From Acidobacteriota bacterium (GTDB taxonomy: Bacteria; Acidobacteriota; Terriglobia; Terriglobales; Acidobacteriaceae): a stretch of 64,000 bases of DNA. This document shows positions 20,485 through 30,701 of the stretch, in pieces. A model generated the notes under the pieces. That model was not told the DNA's origin and did no database searches. It saw nothing but the letters and a program-made list of their open reading frames with translations. Location of the stretch: assembly GCA_021813745.1 (NCBI GenBank), contig JAKAJO010000070.1:1-64000 (forward strand), given 5' to 3'. Made by a program: the position numbers and the translations under genes. The first letter of the stretch is position 1, and each line of letters begins with the position of its first letter.

Positions 20485-21777
20485 ATGCGCTTTGAGTTCT
20501 TCGTAGCCGCGCGTTACCTGAGAGCCAAAAGGCGGCAGGCTGTGGTGGGCGTGGTGACCGCCATTTCCATCGCCGGCGTGGCTGCGGGCGTTGCCGCGCT
20601 CATCATCGCACTGGCCATTACCAACGGTATGCGCCGCGATCTTCAGGATCGGCTGCTGGGCGCCTCGGCACACATTGACCTGATGCGTGTAGCCGCCGAC
20701 GGCATCCGCGACTGGAGGCCGCTGCTGGAACGACTGCGGCATGTGCCTCATGTGGTTGCTGCCTCCCCGGGCTTGTATGGCCAGGTGCTGGTGTCGCGCG
20801 GGCCGCGCGCCGGTTTCGCACTCATCAAGGGCATCATTCCCGCGGACGAGCGCACGGTGAGCAATCTACTGGACTCTGTTACGAGCGGCTCAGTCCGGGC
20901 GCTCAATCCAGTCCCGGCGCAGGCGCATGGCGCTGTCGGCACTCGCGCAGGATCGGATGCGCAGCAAGCCCCCGAAGACGCTGCTTATCCCCCTCTGGTC
21001 CTGGGCAAGGATCTCGCCGACCAGATTGGCGCGCAGGTGGGCGATACAGTATTAGTAACCAGCCCGCAGGGCGAGTTGACACCCCTCGGCCTTGCGCCCA
21101 AGTATCAGCGCTTCCGCCTGGCCGGCATCTTCCACTCCGGCTTCTACCAGTACGACACCGCCATGGCCTTCATGCGCCTTGCTGACGCGCAGCGTCTCTT
21201 CAGCGAGCCCGACCTGCTCTCCGTCATCAGCTTCAAGGTGGATGATCTTTATCGCGTACCCGAGATTGGCCGCGCCATTGAGCAGGCCACCGGCAAGGGC
21301 TTCATGACCACCAACTGGATGGAACAGAATCGCGAGCTCTTTCGCGCGCTGCGATTGGAACAGGTTGTCACCTTCATCGTCATCGCCCTCATCGTCATTG
21401 TGGCAGCGCTGAACATCCTGATTGCTCTCACCATGATGGTGATGGAGAAGACGCGCGACATTGCCGTACTGATGAGCTTTGGCGTCGATCCAGGCCAAGT
21501 GCGCCGCATCTTCCTCATGCAAGGGTTTCTCATTAGCATCGTCGGCACTGCCTTGGGCCTTATGCTAGGCTACCTGGCGTCATGGGCCGGAGGGCATTAT
21601 CACTTCATTCACCTCTCAGCCGAGGTCTACTCGATTGACACGCTTCCTTTTGCACCGCGCATCCTCGACGGCGTGATTGTTGCCGCAGTCTCGCTCGGCA
21701 TTTCGCTGCTGGCCACGCTCTATCCCTCTTCCGCCGCCGCGCGCATCCTGCCCGCCGAGGCACTTCGCTACGAGTGA
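20485..21777 (+). CDS. LolC/LolE-family ABC transporter permease (FtsX-like)
   Basis: MRFEFFVAARYLRAKRRQAVVGVVTAISIAGVAAGVAALIIALAITNGMRRDLQ; FtsX-type C-terminal TMs. Confidence 0.92.
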   Translation: MRFEFFVAARYLRAKRRQAVVGVVTAISIAGVAAGVAALIIALAITNGMRRDLQDRLLGASAHIDLMRVAADGIRDWRPLLERLRHVPHVVAASPGLYGQVLVSRGPRAGFALIKGIIPADERTVSNLLDSVTSGSVRALNPVPAQAHGAVGTRAGSDAQQAPEDAAYPPLVLGKDLADQIGAQVGDTVLVTSPQGELTPLGLAPKYQRFRLAGIFHSGFYQYDTAMAFMRLADAQRLFSEPDLLSVISFKVDDLYRVPEIGRAIEQATGKGFMTTNWMEQNRELFRALRLEQVVTFIVIALIVIVAALNILIALTMMVMEKTRDIAVLMSFGVDPGQVRRIFLMQGFLISIVGTALGLMLGYLASWAGGHYHFIHLSAEVYSIDTLPFAPRILDGVIVAAVSLGISLLATLYPSSAAARILPAEALRYE

Positions 21778-21949
21778 TGTGCCTGCACCGCAGGTTTCAC
21801 TTCAAAACGCATTTCACACTCAGGCGCGCATGGTGCGCGTCATCGGTTACAATTTGCCCGCAATTGGAGTTCGCTTACGGCAGTGCGGCTGCGCTTCGCC
21901 CCTCAATGAGTTGGCAAAACGATTTCTGCAAAACGGAGAGCACGGGAGC

Positions 21950-23479
21950 ATGAACAAGATGAATCCAGATGGGCGCAGGTATTTAAAAAATGCAGCAATC
22001 ACTGTTGTCAGTTTGGCCCTGTGCTGCATGCTCGCGGCAGCGCCTGCTCATGCGCAAAGCCTGGCGGGTCGCTGGGTCGCAACCGGCAGAACTCTCGACA
22101 ACGGCGAACAGGAGAAGTCCATCCTTGAATTGAGCCAGATCGGCAACCAGCTCACCGGCGCGCTGAAGTCAGAGAGCTTTTCCTTCAGCGTGAAAGGAAC
22201 GGCAACAGGCAATCACTTCGTGCTCTTCGGGCCGCGCAGTGATACCCGGCCATTCGTCACAGGAGAGCTGGTAAACGGACAGTTGCATGGCACGGTCTTC
22301 GGGAGGCGGGAATGGACCGCCCGGCCTGCCACAGCCGCAGACCAGTTGCCTGTCATTCCCTACATCGAGCCTCCGGCATTGCACAAGGTTCCATCCAACG
22401 GGCTGGCCAGGACGCCGCCCATGGGCTGGAACAGCTGGAATCTCTTTCAGGGCAGAATCGACGACCAAACGGTGCGGAGCATCGCCGACGCCATGGTATC
22501 GAGCGGCATGCGCGATGCCGGTTACATCTATGTGAACATCGACGACACATGGGAAGGCGTGCGCGACGCGCAGGGAAACATCCAGTCCAACCACAAGTTC
22601 CCCGACATGAAGGCCCTTGCCGATTACGTGCATTCAAAGGGGCTGAAGCTCGGGATTTATTCAGGCCCCGGTCCGAGAACTTGCGCGGGATACCCAGGCA
22701 GCTATGGCCATGAAGCGCAGGATGCAAAAACCTTTGCGGCTTGGGGCATCGACTACCTGAAATACGACTGGTGCAGCGCAGCAACCATTTACAAGGATGC
22801 GCAGTTACAGCCCGTCTACCAGAAGATGGGCGACGCTCTTCAGTCCACCGGCCGGCCCATCGTGTACAGCTTGTGCGAGTACGGCCGCGGCCACGTGGAA
22901 AAGTGGGGGCCGGAGGTCGGCGGGAACCTGTGGCGAACTACGGACGACATCCGCGATGAGTGGACGAGCATGATCGGGAACGTGGAAGAGCAAGTGCCGA
23001 CGGCTCCCTACGCCGGGCCGGGGCATTGGAACGATCCTGACATGCTGGAAATTGGCAACGGGCACATGACTGATGAGGAGTACCGAACGCACATGAGCCT
23101 ATGGGCACTGGTGGCTGCGCCCCTGCTGGCCGGTAACGACATCCGCACCATGTCTGCTGCGACGCGCGAAATCCTGCTCAACAAGGAAGTCATCGCCATT
23201 GATCAGGATTCGCTGGGCAAGCAAGCATCGCCGATCAAGAGCGGCGATCTGGAAACCTGGATCAAGCCCCTGTCCGATGGCAGCGTTGCCGTCGGTGTAG
23301 TCAATCTGGGCCCCAGCGCCGCACAGGCATCGATCAATGCACGCGACCTGCAACTGGGAGGCCCTGTGACGCATGCCCGCGATCTGTGGAAGCATGAGGA
23401 TGTGAAGTTCACCGGCGGCGAATACTCCGCGGCTGTGCCTTCACACGGCGTGCTGCTGCTGCGCGTAAGCGCAAAGTAA
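21950..23479 (+). CDS. GH27 alpha-galactosidase, secreted
   Basis: TPPMGWNSWNLFQ, YIYVNIDDTWEG, DYLKYDWCS (nucleophile Asp), PGHWNDPDMLEIGN; signal peptide. Confidence 0.95.
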   Translation: MNKMNPDGRRYLKNAAITVVSLALCCMLAAAPAHAQSLAGRWVATGRTLDNGEQEKSILELSQIGNQLTGALKSESFSFSVKGTATGNHFVLFGPRSDTRPFVTGELVNGQLHGTVFGRREWTARPATAADQLPVIPYIEPPALHKVPSNGLARTPPMGWNSWNLFQGRIDDQTVRSIADAMVSSGMRDAGYIYVNIDDTWEGVRDAQGNIQSNHKFPDMKALADYVHSKGLKLGIYSGPGPRTCAGYPGSYGHEAQDAKTFAAWGIDYLKYDWCSAATIYKDAQLQPVYQKMGDALQSTGRPIVYSLCEYGRGHVEKWGPEVGGNLWRTTDDIRDEWTSMIGNVEEQVPTAPYAGPGHWNDPDMLEIGNGHMTDEEYRTHMSLWALVAAPLLAGNDIRTMSAATREILLNKEVIAIDQDSLGKQASPIKSGDLETWIKPLSDGSVAVGVVNLGPSAAQASINARDLQLGGPVTHARDLWKHEDVKFTGGEYSAAVPSHGVLLLRVSAK

Positions 23480-23491
23480 GAAGAAGCGAAA

Positions 23492-23686
23492 TTACTGCGG
23501 AGTGATGATGCCGCCCACAGCGTGGCGTCGCGGAAGAACGATGCCGCGATGATCTACCTCAGGTGCGGGTTGGGCTTGCGAGGGCAAGTCTTCTCGCTCC
23601 ACGAGCGCGCCGCCGCATGCAGGACACCAGTCGGCGTTCGTCTCCGCCGCAAGCACGGCACGGCACTGGCTGCAAATACGTTCCAT
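23492..23686 (-). CDS. Small zinc-ribbon protein
   Basis: CSQC...CPAC four-cysteine ribbon; start re-called to MERICSQC. Confidence 0.55.
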   Translation of the reverse strand: MERICSQCRAVLAAETNADWCPACGGALVEREDLPSQAQPAPEVDHRGIVLPRRHAVGGIITPQ

Positions 23687-23709
23687 AGATTTAGTGTAGC
23701 GGAGCAACC

Positions 23710-24237
23710 TTACGCGGCGGTCTTTACTTGGCGTGCAATTTGCTGCGCCCACTCACGAATCGCATTCCAGTCGCGGATATCCCCGGTTGGAATCCTCCTG
23801 AGCAGGCTAGCTGGCAGGTACCTCACAAGACGAAAGGGAAACGCTAGGTGATCCATATCAAATCGGCCCCCGAAGATATGGAGTTCCGCCACCCTGAGCC
23901 ATGGATAGCGGTTCAGTTCTGCCTCAGCCTGCTTGTGCGCGCCCTCAAAATCCGCGGCTTCATTGCGCGTCGGTCCAAGCACAAACAGCCAGGGACGCAT
24001 GCCAGCCAGCGCGGCTCGGTGAGCTGCAATGAACTGATGGCACTCGCGCGGAAATCGGCCAGCGTCGAGCGGAGCACCCACAATCAAGCCCTGATAGCCA
24101 TCCAGCGATTTCACCGCAGACATCCGCAAGACGTTGACTGCCAGACCAAGCTCATGGATCGCGGAGCCGACGGCTTGAGCGACCTCTGCCGTTGAACCGC
24201 TTTGCGTTGTGTATGCAACCAACAGGGGGCTGGCCAT
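23710..24237 (-). CDS. Flavodoxin-domain protein (protoporphyrinogen oxidase HemG-like fold)
   Basis: LLVAYTTQSGSTAEVAQAVG FMN-phosphate loop, DGYQGLIVGAPLDAGRFPRECHQF. Confidence 0.82.
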   Translation of the reverse strand: MASPLLVAYTTQSGSTAEVAQAVGSAIHELGLAVNVLRMSAVKSLDGYQGLIVGAPLDAGRFPRECHQFIAAHRAALAGMRPWLFVLGPTRNEAADFEGAHKQAEAELNRYPWLRVAELHIFGGRFDMDHLAFPFRLVRYLPASLLRRIPTGDIRDWNAIREWAQQIARQVKTAA

Positions 24238-24347
24238 CGTTCCATCCTCCTTTCCTGTGCCGCAATTGTCCGCCGGATCATCCGGTAAGCATGTGCCGGC
24301 CATCACAACCAGAGCGTGCGTCGAGGCAGAGCAGCTACACTGGGGAT

Positions 24348-25226
24348 ATGCATCCTCCAGTCCGCATGGTGGCAATTGACATGGACGGCACACTGTTGCC
24401 TACATTTACCCAGGCCATCAGTAGCCGCAATGCGCTGGCCCTTAAGGCCGCAGAGGAAGCAGGCATCACGGTGGTGATTGCAACTGGCCGACGCCAGGCC
24501 TACACCGTGCCTTTGCTTAAAGATGTTGGGCTGCGAGCGGATACGCCCCTCATCACGTCCAATGGAGCAGTGACACGCACACTGGGTGGGGAGCCCATTG
24601 ACCGCGTCCACATGGAGGCACGCGTCGCGCGTGGCCTCTGTGGCCTGCTGCGCGGCTTTGGAGCTGTTGTGTTCACCTTCGACCGTGCAGGGCGCGGAGA
24701 ACTGGTGCTGGAGGATATGGAGCAGGCGCACGGCCGCATCGCTTTGTGGGTGGAGGCCAACCGAAACGCAATCGAGGTCGTAAAACCACTCGAGAATGCT
24801 TTTGTTGATGGCGAAGATCCCATCCAGGGCATGGTGGCAGGCGGCATGAGCAGAATGCGACAGGCGGAGAAGGAGCTTAGAACAAGCGAGTGGAGCAAGA
24901 GTTGCGAATGTGTGCGCACGGAATACCCCGGCCGTGATCTCTCGATCCTGGACTTGCTGCCGCCGAATGTATCGAAGGGCTGGGCCCTGCAGCGGATTGC
25001 GAATAGGCTCGGTATTGATCGTAAGGAGATCATGGCCATAGGCGACAACTGGAATGACGTGGAGATGCTGGAGTGGGCAGGGCAGAGTGTCCTGATGGGC
25101 AATGCCGCACTCGACCTGCGTGCGATGGCCAAAACGCGAGGATGGAAGCAAGCACCGCCCAATGACGAAGATGGCGTGGCCGCCGTTCTGGAAAAAGCGG
25201 TGGCACACCGCACCACGTCACGGTAA
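24348..25226 (+). CDS. Cof-type HAD-superfamily hydrolase
   Basis: MVAIDMDGTLLP, ATGRR, GWALQRIANRLGI, AIGDNWNDVEMLEWAG. Confidence 0.93.
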   Translation: MHPPVRMVAIDMDGTLLPTFTQAISSRNALALKAAEEAGITVVIATGRRQAYTVPLLKDVGLRADTPLITSNGAVTRTLGGEPIDRVHMEARVARGLCGLLRGFGAVVFTFDRAGRGELVLEDMEQAHGRIALWVEANRNAIEVVKPLENAFVDGEDPIQGMVAGGMSRMRQAEKELRTSEWSKSCECVRTEYPGRDLSILDLLPPNVSKGWALQRIANRLGIDRKEIMAIGDNWNDVEMLEWAGQSVLMGNAALDLRAMAKTRGWKQAPPNDEDGVAAVLEKAVAHRTTSR

Positions 25227-25243
25227 GACTAGACCCAAAGACC

Positions 25244-25972
25244 ATGTGGCGCCGATTCCATTACGCTCTCGCGGCATGCGCTCTGCTGGCGCTGCCGGCA
25301 CACGCAACCGAGCGTGCCATGCTGGCCAACGGATTCGAGATGCTGTGCGACCATCATGCGCAGGTGAACAATCACGTGCGTTTGTATTTGAGTGCCGGCG
25401 GAGACAACTACATCGATCTGCAGCCAAGTGAGATTGCAGGCTTTGAGACCGCGCCCGACCCTCCTCTACACCATCCCCAATCCAACGCGCATTCGGGGAA
25501 TGCGGATGCTCCCTTGAGCCCGACGGACCTGCGTGAAATGCTGGCTCTTGCCGGCCACCAGCACAACCTCGACGTGGACCTGCTGGCCAGCATCGTCAAA
25601 GCCGAGAGCGGTGGCGACGCCCGCGCCGTGAGCCGCGCCGGTGCGCGTGGACTTATGCAGCTGATGCCCTCGACTGCCACTGATTTGGGAGTGAGGAACA
25701 GCTTTCGGCCCAATGAGAATGTTCAGGGGGGCTCCACATATCTGGACGCGCTGCTCACCCGCTACCATGAGAATCTGGCTCTGGCGCTCGCTGCATACAA
25801 CGCAGGCCCTGCCGCCGTGGATCGCTATCATGGCATGCCGCCCTATCACGAAACCCAGGTCTACGTGGCGCGTGTGATTCACGAATTCAACCGGCGAGTT
25901 CTGGCGCGCGAGGCACAGGAACACCATAGCGGCGCTTCAAAAGCTTCCCTTCACGCCGCTCCGGGCAGATAA
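25244..25972 (+). CDS. Lytic transglycosylase (SLT domain)
   Basis: VKAESGGDARAVSRAGARGLMQLMPSTATDLGV ... ALAAYNAGPAAVDRY. Confidence 0.93.
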   Translation: MWRRFHYALAACALLALPAHATERAMLANGFEMLCDHHAQVNNHVRLYLSAGGDNYIDLQPSEIAGFETAPDPPLHHPQSNAHSGNADAPLSPTDLREMLALAGHQHNLDVDLLASIVKAESGGDARAVSRAGARGLMQLMPSTATDLGVRNSFRPNENVQGGSTYLDALLTRYHENLALALAAYNAGPAAVDRYHGMPPYHETQVYVARVIHEFNRRVLAREAQEHHSGASKASLHAAPGR

Positions 25973-26034
25973 ACCTTCGTTCACGCTCGAGCCTTTAACT
26001 TAGAATGAACTCGTAACTTGAAGGCGGAGATTTC

Positions 26035-27192
26035 TTGAAAAAGAATCACTTGATTCTGAGTTTGGTGGTGCTGGCAGCGCTCGTAGTGCTGGGCATCTAT
26101 GCGCATCAGCGCTATCCATTTGACTGGCATGAATTCCTCTCACAATTCAGGCTGGCTCAATGGCGCAGGATCGGCATTGCGACAGGGTCGATTTACCTTG
26201 CGTACGTGTTTAGATCGGTGCGCTGGGCTTTTCTCTTGCGGAATAACAAGAGGGTGCCCTTGCTGTCGCTGCTTGGGACACAGGTAATGGGCTTTACGGC
26301 AGTCGCGTTAATTGGACGAGTAGCAGACCCGGTGCGCCCCTACCTGGTTTCAAAGAAGACCGCTCTGCCACTCAGCAACCAAATTGCCGTTTACGTGGTC
26401 GAACGTTTGCTCGATTTTGGAACGATGGCCTTAATTTTTTCTCTCGCGCTCTTCGTGCTTTCTTCTGGCGCGATGCCACACGCTGAGGCAGCCAAACAAT
26501 CTGGCCATTGGGGGCCTCTGGCGGCCTTGGTGCATCGATTCCCTGCTATATCCGAAATTGTGACACGTTTTGGGGGGTTGATTCTAACTCTGTTAGGCGC
26601 ACTCTTTCTGGTTGCCGTGCGCATGGCCGGTGAGGCAGTGGCAACATTCTTTGAAGGTGCTTTAGGACTCGTTTCAAAAAGGCTCGGTCAGGCCTCCGGA
26701 CACAAGATTAGGGCATTCCGAGCGGGTCTTGATGCCGTGCGCTCCTTCTCTGACTTCAGCAAGGTCGCTGGTCTATCCCTGGGGATGTGGGGCCTGATCG
26801 CATTCGCGTATCTTGAAACTTGTCTTGCATTCAGTACCAGCGATCAGTTGGCTTCCATGAACCTGCCAAAATCCATCGTTTTGATGATGATCAGCGGAGG
26901 AGCCAGCATATTTCAACTCCCCGTGATTGGCTGGTTCACCCAGATAGGCGTAGTAGCCGCAGTATTGTCAACTGGATTCAATGTAGGAAAAGAGGCTGCA
27001 ACCGCCTGCGCAGCCACTATCCTGCTGGTCACGTTTCTCAGCATCATCCCCGTTGGTCTTGTATGGGCCCAGTTTGAGCAGGTAAGTCTGCGCAAGATCG
27101 CACACGAAAGTGAAGAAGCCAGTGAAGAGGCTGAGGAGCAGTTGGAGGCCGAGCCCGCGCAGGCCGCAGAAACGCCTGACTGGGGTGGCTGA
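26035..27192 (+). CDS. Flippase-like/lysylphosphatidylglycerol synthase TM-region family protein
   Basis: FRSVRWAFLLRN..., GRVADPVRPYLVSKKTALPLSNQIAVYVVERLLDF; multi-TM; TTG start. Confidence 0.85.
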   Translation: MKKNHLILSLVVLAALVVLGIYAHQRYPFDWHEFLSQFRLAQWRRIGIATGSIYLAYVFRSVRWAFLLRNNKRVPLLSLLGTQVMGFTAVALIGRVADPVRPYLVSKKTALPLSNQIAVYVVERLLDFGTMALIFSLALFVLSSGAMPHAEAAKQSGHWGPLAALVHRFPAISEIVTRFGGLILTLLGALFLVAVRMAGEAVATFFEGALGLVSKRLGQASGHKIRAFRAGLDAVRSFSDFSKVAGLSLGMWGLIAFAYLETCLAFSTSDQLASMNLPKSIVLMMISGGASIFQLPVIGWFTQIGVVAAVLSTGFNVGKEAATACAATILLVTFLSIIPVGLVWAQFEQVSLRKIAHESEEASEEAEEQLEAEPAQAAETPDWGG

Positions 27193-27213
27193 AAGTTACT
27201 CTCTGTTTGCGCA

Positions 27214-27855
27214 CTACTGTGAGAATCGGATGGTCTCAGGTGCGACAGCGCCGCCCGTGAGCAGCATGCTCATGGCCTGCTCCATCGTCAGGTCGGTCTC
27301 AGTCACGCGATCCAGCGGCAGCACCTGCAAAATCGCTGAAGTTGGGTTGATGGCGTTTGGCAACAGTACTGCGGCTAGTTCCTGCCCTGTGGTTACATCT
27401 GTGAGCGTGCGCGTAAGGAAGCCCACACTTTTCTGCCCAACAATTGGGAAATCAACCAACACCACTCGCTGGCTCGTCTCTTTCTTTGCCATCATGGTGT
27501 CGAGAAGCTGCCGCACCGATGTGTAGATCTTTGCCACAAACGGCAGCCTCTCCAGCAACGCCTCAAACAGATTGAAGACCTGCCGGCCCAGCACCTGCGA
27601 GGTGATGCGTCCGACCGCGTACAGAACAGCAAGCGTCAGCACAATCGCCAATGCGGACTGCATCCAGGATTGTGTCACCCATTCGGCAGGGAAAACCGTC
27701 TCAAGAAACTGCAACAGCGGCATGCCGGCTTTGGCCAAATTGCTCAGCACAAAGCTAAACACCAGCCATGTCACAAATAGCGGACCAATCGTGATAATGC
27801 CGGCCAGAATATTGCGTTGAAGATCACGCATGGGATGAGCAAGAAATCTTTTCAC
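27214..27855 (-). CDS. DUF502 membrane protein (start approximate)
   Basis: RNILAGIITIGPLFVTWLVF ... VVLVDFPIVGQKSVGFLTRTL ... LLPNAINPTSAILQVLP. Confidence 0.85.
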   Translation of the reverse strand: MKRFLAHPMRDLQRNILAGIITIGPLFVTWLVFSFVLSNLAKAGMPLLQFLETVFPAEWVTQSWMQSALAIVLTLAVLYAVGRITSQVLGRQVFNLFEALLERLPFVAKIYTSVRQLLDTMMAKKETSQRVVLVDFPIVGQKSVGFLTRTLTDVTTGQELAAVLLPNAINPTSAILQVLPLDRVTETDLTMEQAMSMLLTGGAVAPETIRFSQ

Positions 27856-28034
27856 GCGGCGCTCCTTGGAACGAACATACAAATCCACCCTCGCATAGCG
27901 CAGCGCCAGCCGTCGAGCCAAACGAGTTCGCCAGCCGACTGCTTGAGCATGCGCTGTAGATCTGCCCCCTTCCCAACGCCACCAGCTACAGTGGAAAGAT
28001 TTCGCTTTATATTGAGAGATGAAGGTGAATTCCT

Positions 28035-28673
28035 ATGAGTGACCCTGCCCGCCCTGTCCCGGCAGAACCAATCCAACGCATGCCCGACCCCGCCGAACTG
28101 CATCCGCGTGGGGCTGCGCCCCCCCAGGCAGGCTCTCGGGAGGCGCTTCCCACGCAGGGCGCGGAACGCAACCCGCGCCCCGTGCCCACGGCGCCCTTGC
28201 GCCTCCCACAGCGGCCATCGGCACCGCTATCCCGGCCTTCGCAGCCATCCGGCTTTCAGCGTGCCGTGGATCTCTTTCGCGGCGTTCTGCCTGTGGTGCA
28301 GAAGGTTCTTCCCTTGCTCGATGGCAATGTAGCCTCTGTCGTCTCCAATGTGCTGGCTCCGCGGCCACAGACTCCGCGACCGGTGAATCTGGCTCCCATC
28401 GAAGATGCGCTCGACAAGCTCCACACAGGGCAACGCGAGATGCGCATCCAAATGGCCGAACAGAGCTCCTCGCTGCTTCGTGTAGCCGATCAGTTAGAGA
28501 AGGTGAAGGAAGCCACCGACCGCAACACACTCGAGCAGCAGGAACTGATGGACGACCTGCAACGCATGCGGAAGAAGTTCATAATCTACGCATGGGCGGG
28601 ACTTGGTTTGCTGGCTGCCGCCATCGCCGCCAACGTCATTCTTTTCATGCGTATCCAGCATGTTCTACCCTAG
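28035..28673 (+). CDS. Hypothetical: Pro-rich N-terminus, coiled coil, C-terminal TM
   Basis: Codon-biased ORF with RBS-like upstream region, C-terminal TM FIIYAWAGLGLLAAAIAANVILFM. Confidence 0.7.
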   Translation: MSDPARPVPAEPIQRMPDPAELHPRGAAPPQAGSREALPTQGAERNPRPVPTAPLRLPQRPSAPLSRPSQPSGFQRAVDLFRGVLPVVQKVLPLLDGNVASVVSNVLAPRPQTPRPVNLAPIEDALDKLHTGQREMRIQMAEQSSSLLRVADQLEKVKEATDRNTLEQQELMDDLQRMRKKFIIYAWAGLGLLAAAIAANVILFMRIQHVLP

Positions 28674-29009
28674 AACAACAAGCGCGGAATGCCTTCCAGG
28701 CGCTAGCCAGCAGATGACCAATACAGCAAACCTGTGCGCCTGCACCACAACGTCATCCGTGCATTTCCGGACATCTATTTTATTTAGCAGGAATATATAT
28801 TGATTATATAAAAACGATTTGCATAATTTCTGCTTCCTTCTATGAACTTCGTGATGTGAGACATTGCCAGTCGTATTTTCGGCGGGCTAGTATTCCGCGT
28901 AGTTGAATTGGGGGTAGTTGACCCCGCGCCATTTTGTAGTTGTTCTACAGTTCACAGCGGTCAACTAACGAGCGGCGCTTACCGGCAGCCGCGCACGGAG
29001 TTTCTGGTC

Positions 29010-29822
29010 ATGGCATGGTATGCCTACTGCATTGGTGAGAAGCAAGCCTTTCCTGAATTAGCCCGTCATCGCAAACCAGTTCCAATGGAATCCGTTCACG
29101 GAGTGAGCGGAAATCAGGTTTTTCTCTACCCGGCCAGCGATCTGGCAATCGTGGTCAGCGAACACAACCCCGCAGAGGCGCTCAGTCAGAAGTCAGGCGT
29201 GGACCACGCCCGCGTGATTGCAGACTGCTTCCAGCACTCCACCGTACTTCCCTTCCGCTTCGGCACCATCTTTAACGACGACGAAAGCCTCCGCAAGTCT
29301 GTGCGATCTAACCAGCGCCAGTTCCTCACCAACATTGAGAAGCTGCGGGGTAAGACGGAGATGCACCTGAAGATTTTTGTGGATGACTGCTGCACCAAGG
29401 AAATCTCTCGTGGAGCATCGTCAGAGACCGTGGGCCGTGAGTATCTGAGCAATCTGCGGGAGACAGCCTCCCGCCAGCGTGAGCGACAAACCCGCGCCCG
29501 TGCGGTCAGCTTCCAAATGCACCGGCTCTTTATGCCGCTGGATGAAGAAGTCAGTTGTCGACTGACCGAAAGCGGCAAGATGGTTTTGGACATTGCGCAC
29601 CTGATTGAACGCAAGCATGTGGAGCGCTACCAGAACAAGTTTGCCTCCACCATCGCCATGATGCGCGACTGCCACATGCAGCTCTCAGGACCATGGCCGC
29701 CTTACCATTTCGTCCATCGGCTTACCCGCCTCAACAACACACATGCCGCTGCGCCTGCCAATGCAGCGCCCGTGGTCGGCACACCAGCGGCCCTGCAGAG
29801 CGTGGTCCCTGCGATAGCCTAG
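29010..29822 (+). CDS. Gas vesicle GvpL/GvpF family protein (orphan)
   Basis: MAWYAYCIGEK..., HARVIADCFQHSTVLPFRFGTIFND, ...VKIFVDD-like region, MQLSGPWPPYHFV. Confidence 0.85.
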   Translation: MAWYAYCIGEKQAFPELARHRKPVPMESVHGVSGNQVFLYPASDLAIVVSEHNPAEALSQKSGVDHARVIADCFQHSTVLPFRFGTIFNDDESLRKSVRSNQRQFLTNIEKLRGKTEMHLKIFVDDCCTKEISRGASSETVGREYLSNLRETASRQRERQTRARAVSFQMHRLFMPLDEEVSCRLTESGKMVLDIAHLIERKHVERYQNKFASTIAMMRDCHMQLSGPWPPYHFVHRLTRLNNTHAAAPANAAPVVGTPAALQSVVPAIA

Positions 29823-29833
29823 CGGTTATCCAA

Positions 29834-29870
29834 GCAAAAGCCCCAGCCGTGGCTGGGGCTTTTTGCTTGC
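29834..29870 (+). terminator. Rho-independent terminator
   Basis: AAAAGCCCCAGCC-GT-GGCTGGGGCTTTTT. Confidence 0.9.
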
Positions 29871-29890
29871 ACTCATGCACCACGCGCAAT

Positions 29891-30541
29891 TCAATGCGCG
29901 CTCGGCGTACCCGCACTCTTGCGCCTCGTCAGCACAAATGCCTCGCGCCGATCCTTGGAAGCGCGATCAATCTGCTTCCAGAATCCAACAAAATAATCGA
30001 CTGCGGAAATGATGGAAACAAGCACAGTGAAGTAGATGGCCGTAATGGCAATCCACTTGACCGGTATGACCAGCACACTTAACTCCCATGCATCCCACCG
30101 GTGCGCGAGAATCGCGGAAACTACGCAGACAATCTGAAGCACAGTCTTCAGCTTGCCCAGATCGCTGGCCTGAATGGTGAACCCCTCGGACGAGGCAATA
30201 GAGCGGAGCCCAGACACCAGAAACTCGCGGGCAATGATCACCACCGCGATCCACACTTTGACCACTTCTGGATTGAAGGAGACCAGCGCCACCAGCGCCG
30301 CCGTCACCATGATCTTGTCGGCAATGGGATCCAGCAGCATGCCCATGGTGGTAATCTGCTTCCGCCTGCGCGCCAGATAGCCATCCAAACCATCAGTAAT
30401 GGATGCCAGAATAAACAGGATTGATGCGGCAATCTCCTGCACGCCGAGCGGCCCCTGCCACGGAAAATGTGGCGAGAGAATCCACAGCAGCAGTGGAATT
30501 GTTACCATGCGGCTCAGCGTAATGGAGTTCGGCAGATTCAT
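29891..30541 (-). CDS. pgsA: CDP-diacylglycerol-glycerol-3-phosphate 3-phosphatidyltransferase
   Basis: CDP-alcohol phosphotransferase motif DGLDGYLARRRKQITTMGMLLDPIADKIM. Confidence 0.93.
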   Translation of the reverse strand: MNLPNSITLSRMVTIPLLLWILSPHFPWQGPLGVQEIAASILFILASITDGLDGYLARRRKQITTMGMLLDPIADKIMVTAALVALVSFNPEVVKVWIAVVIIAREFLVSGLRSIASSEGFTIQASDLGKLKTVLQIVCVVSAILAHRWDAWELSVLVIPVKWIAITAIYFTVLVSIISAVDYFVGFWKQIDRASKDRREAFVLTRRKSAGTPSAH

Positions 30542-30640
30542 GAGTCACACGTCGGGCTGCGGGCCAGTGCCTCCTGTCAGGGACCATTATTGCACTGGTA
30601 AGCCGGGATGTGCGTTCCTCTCGCGCGAACGCCGCCACGC

Positions 30641-30677
30641 AAAAACAAAAACGGGATGAGCGCAAGCCCATCCCGTT
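30641..30677 (-). terminator. Rho-independent terminator downstream of Glu dehydrogenase gene
   Basis: AACGGGATG...CATCCCGTT with A-rich tract on + strand (U-rich in minus transcript). Confidence 0.8.
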
Positions 30678-30701
30678 CTTTTGCTACTTGTACATTGCGC
30701 T

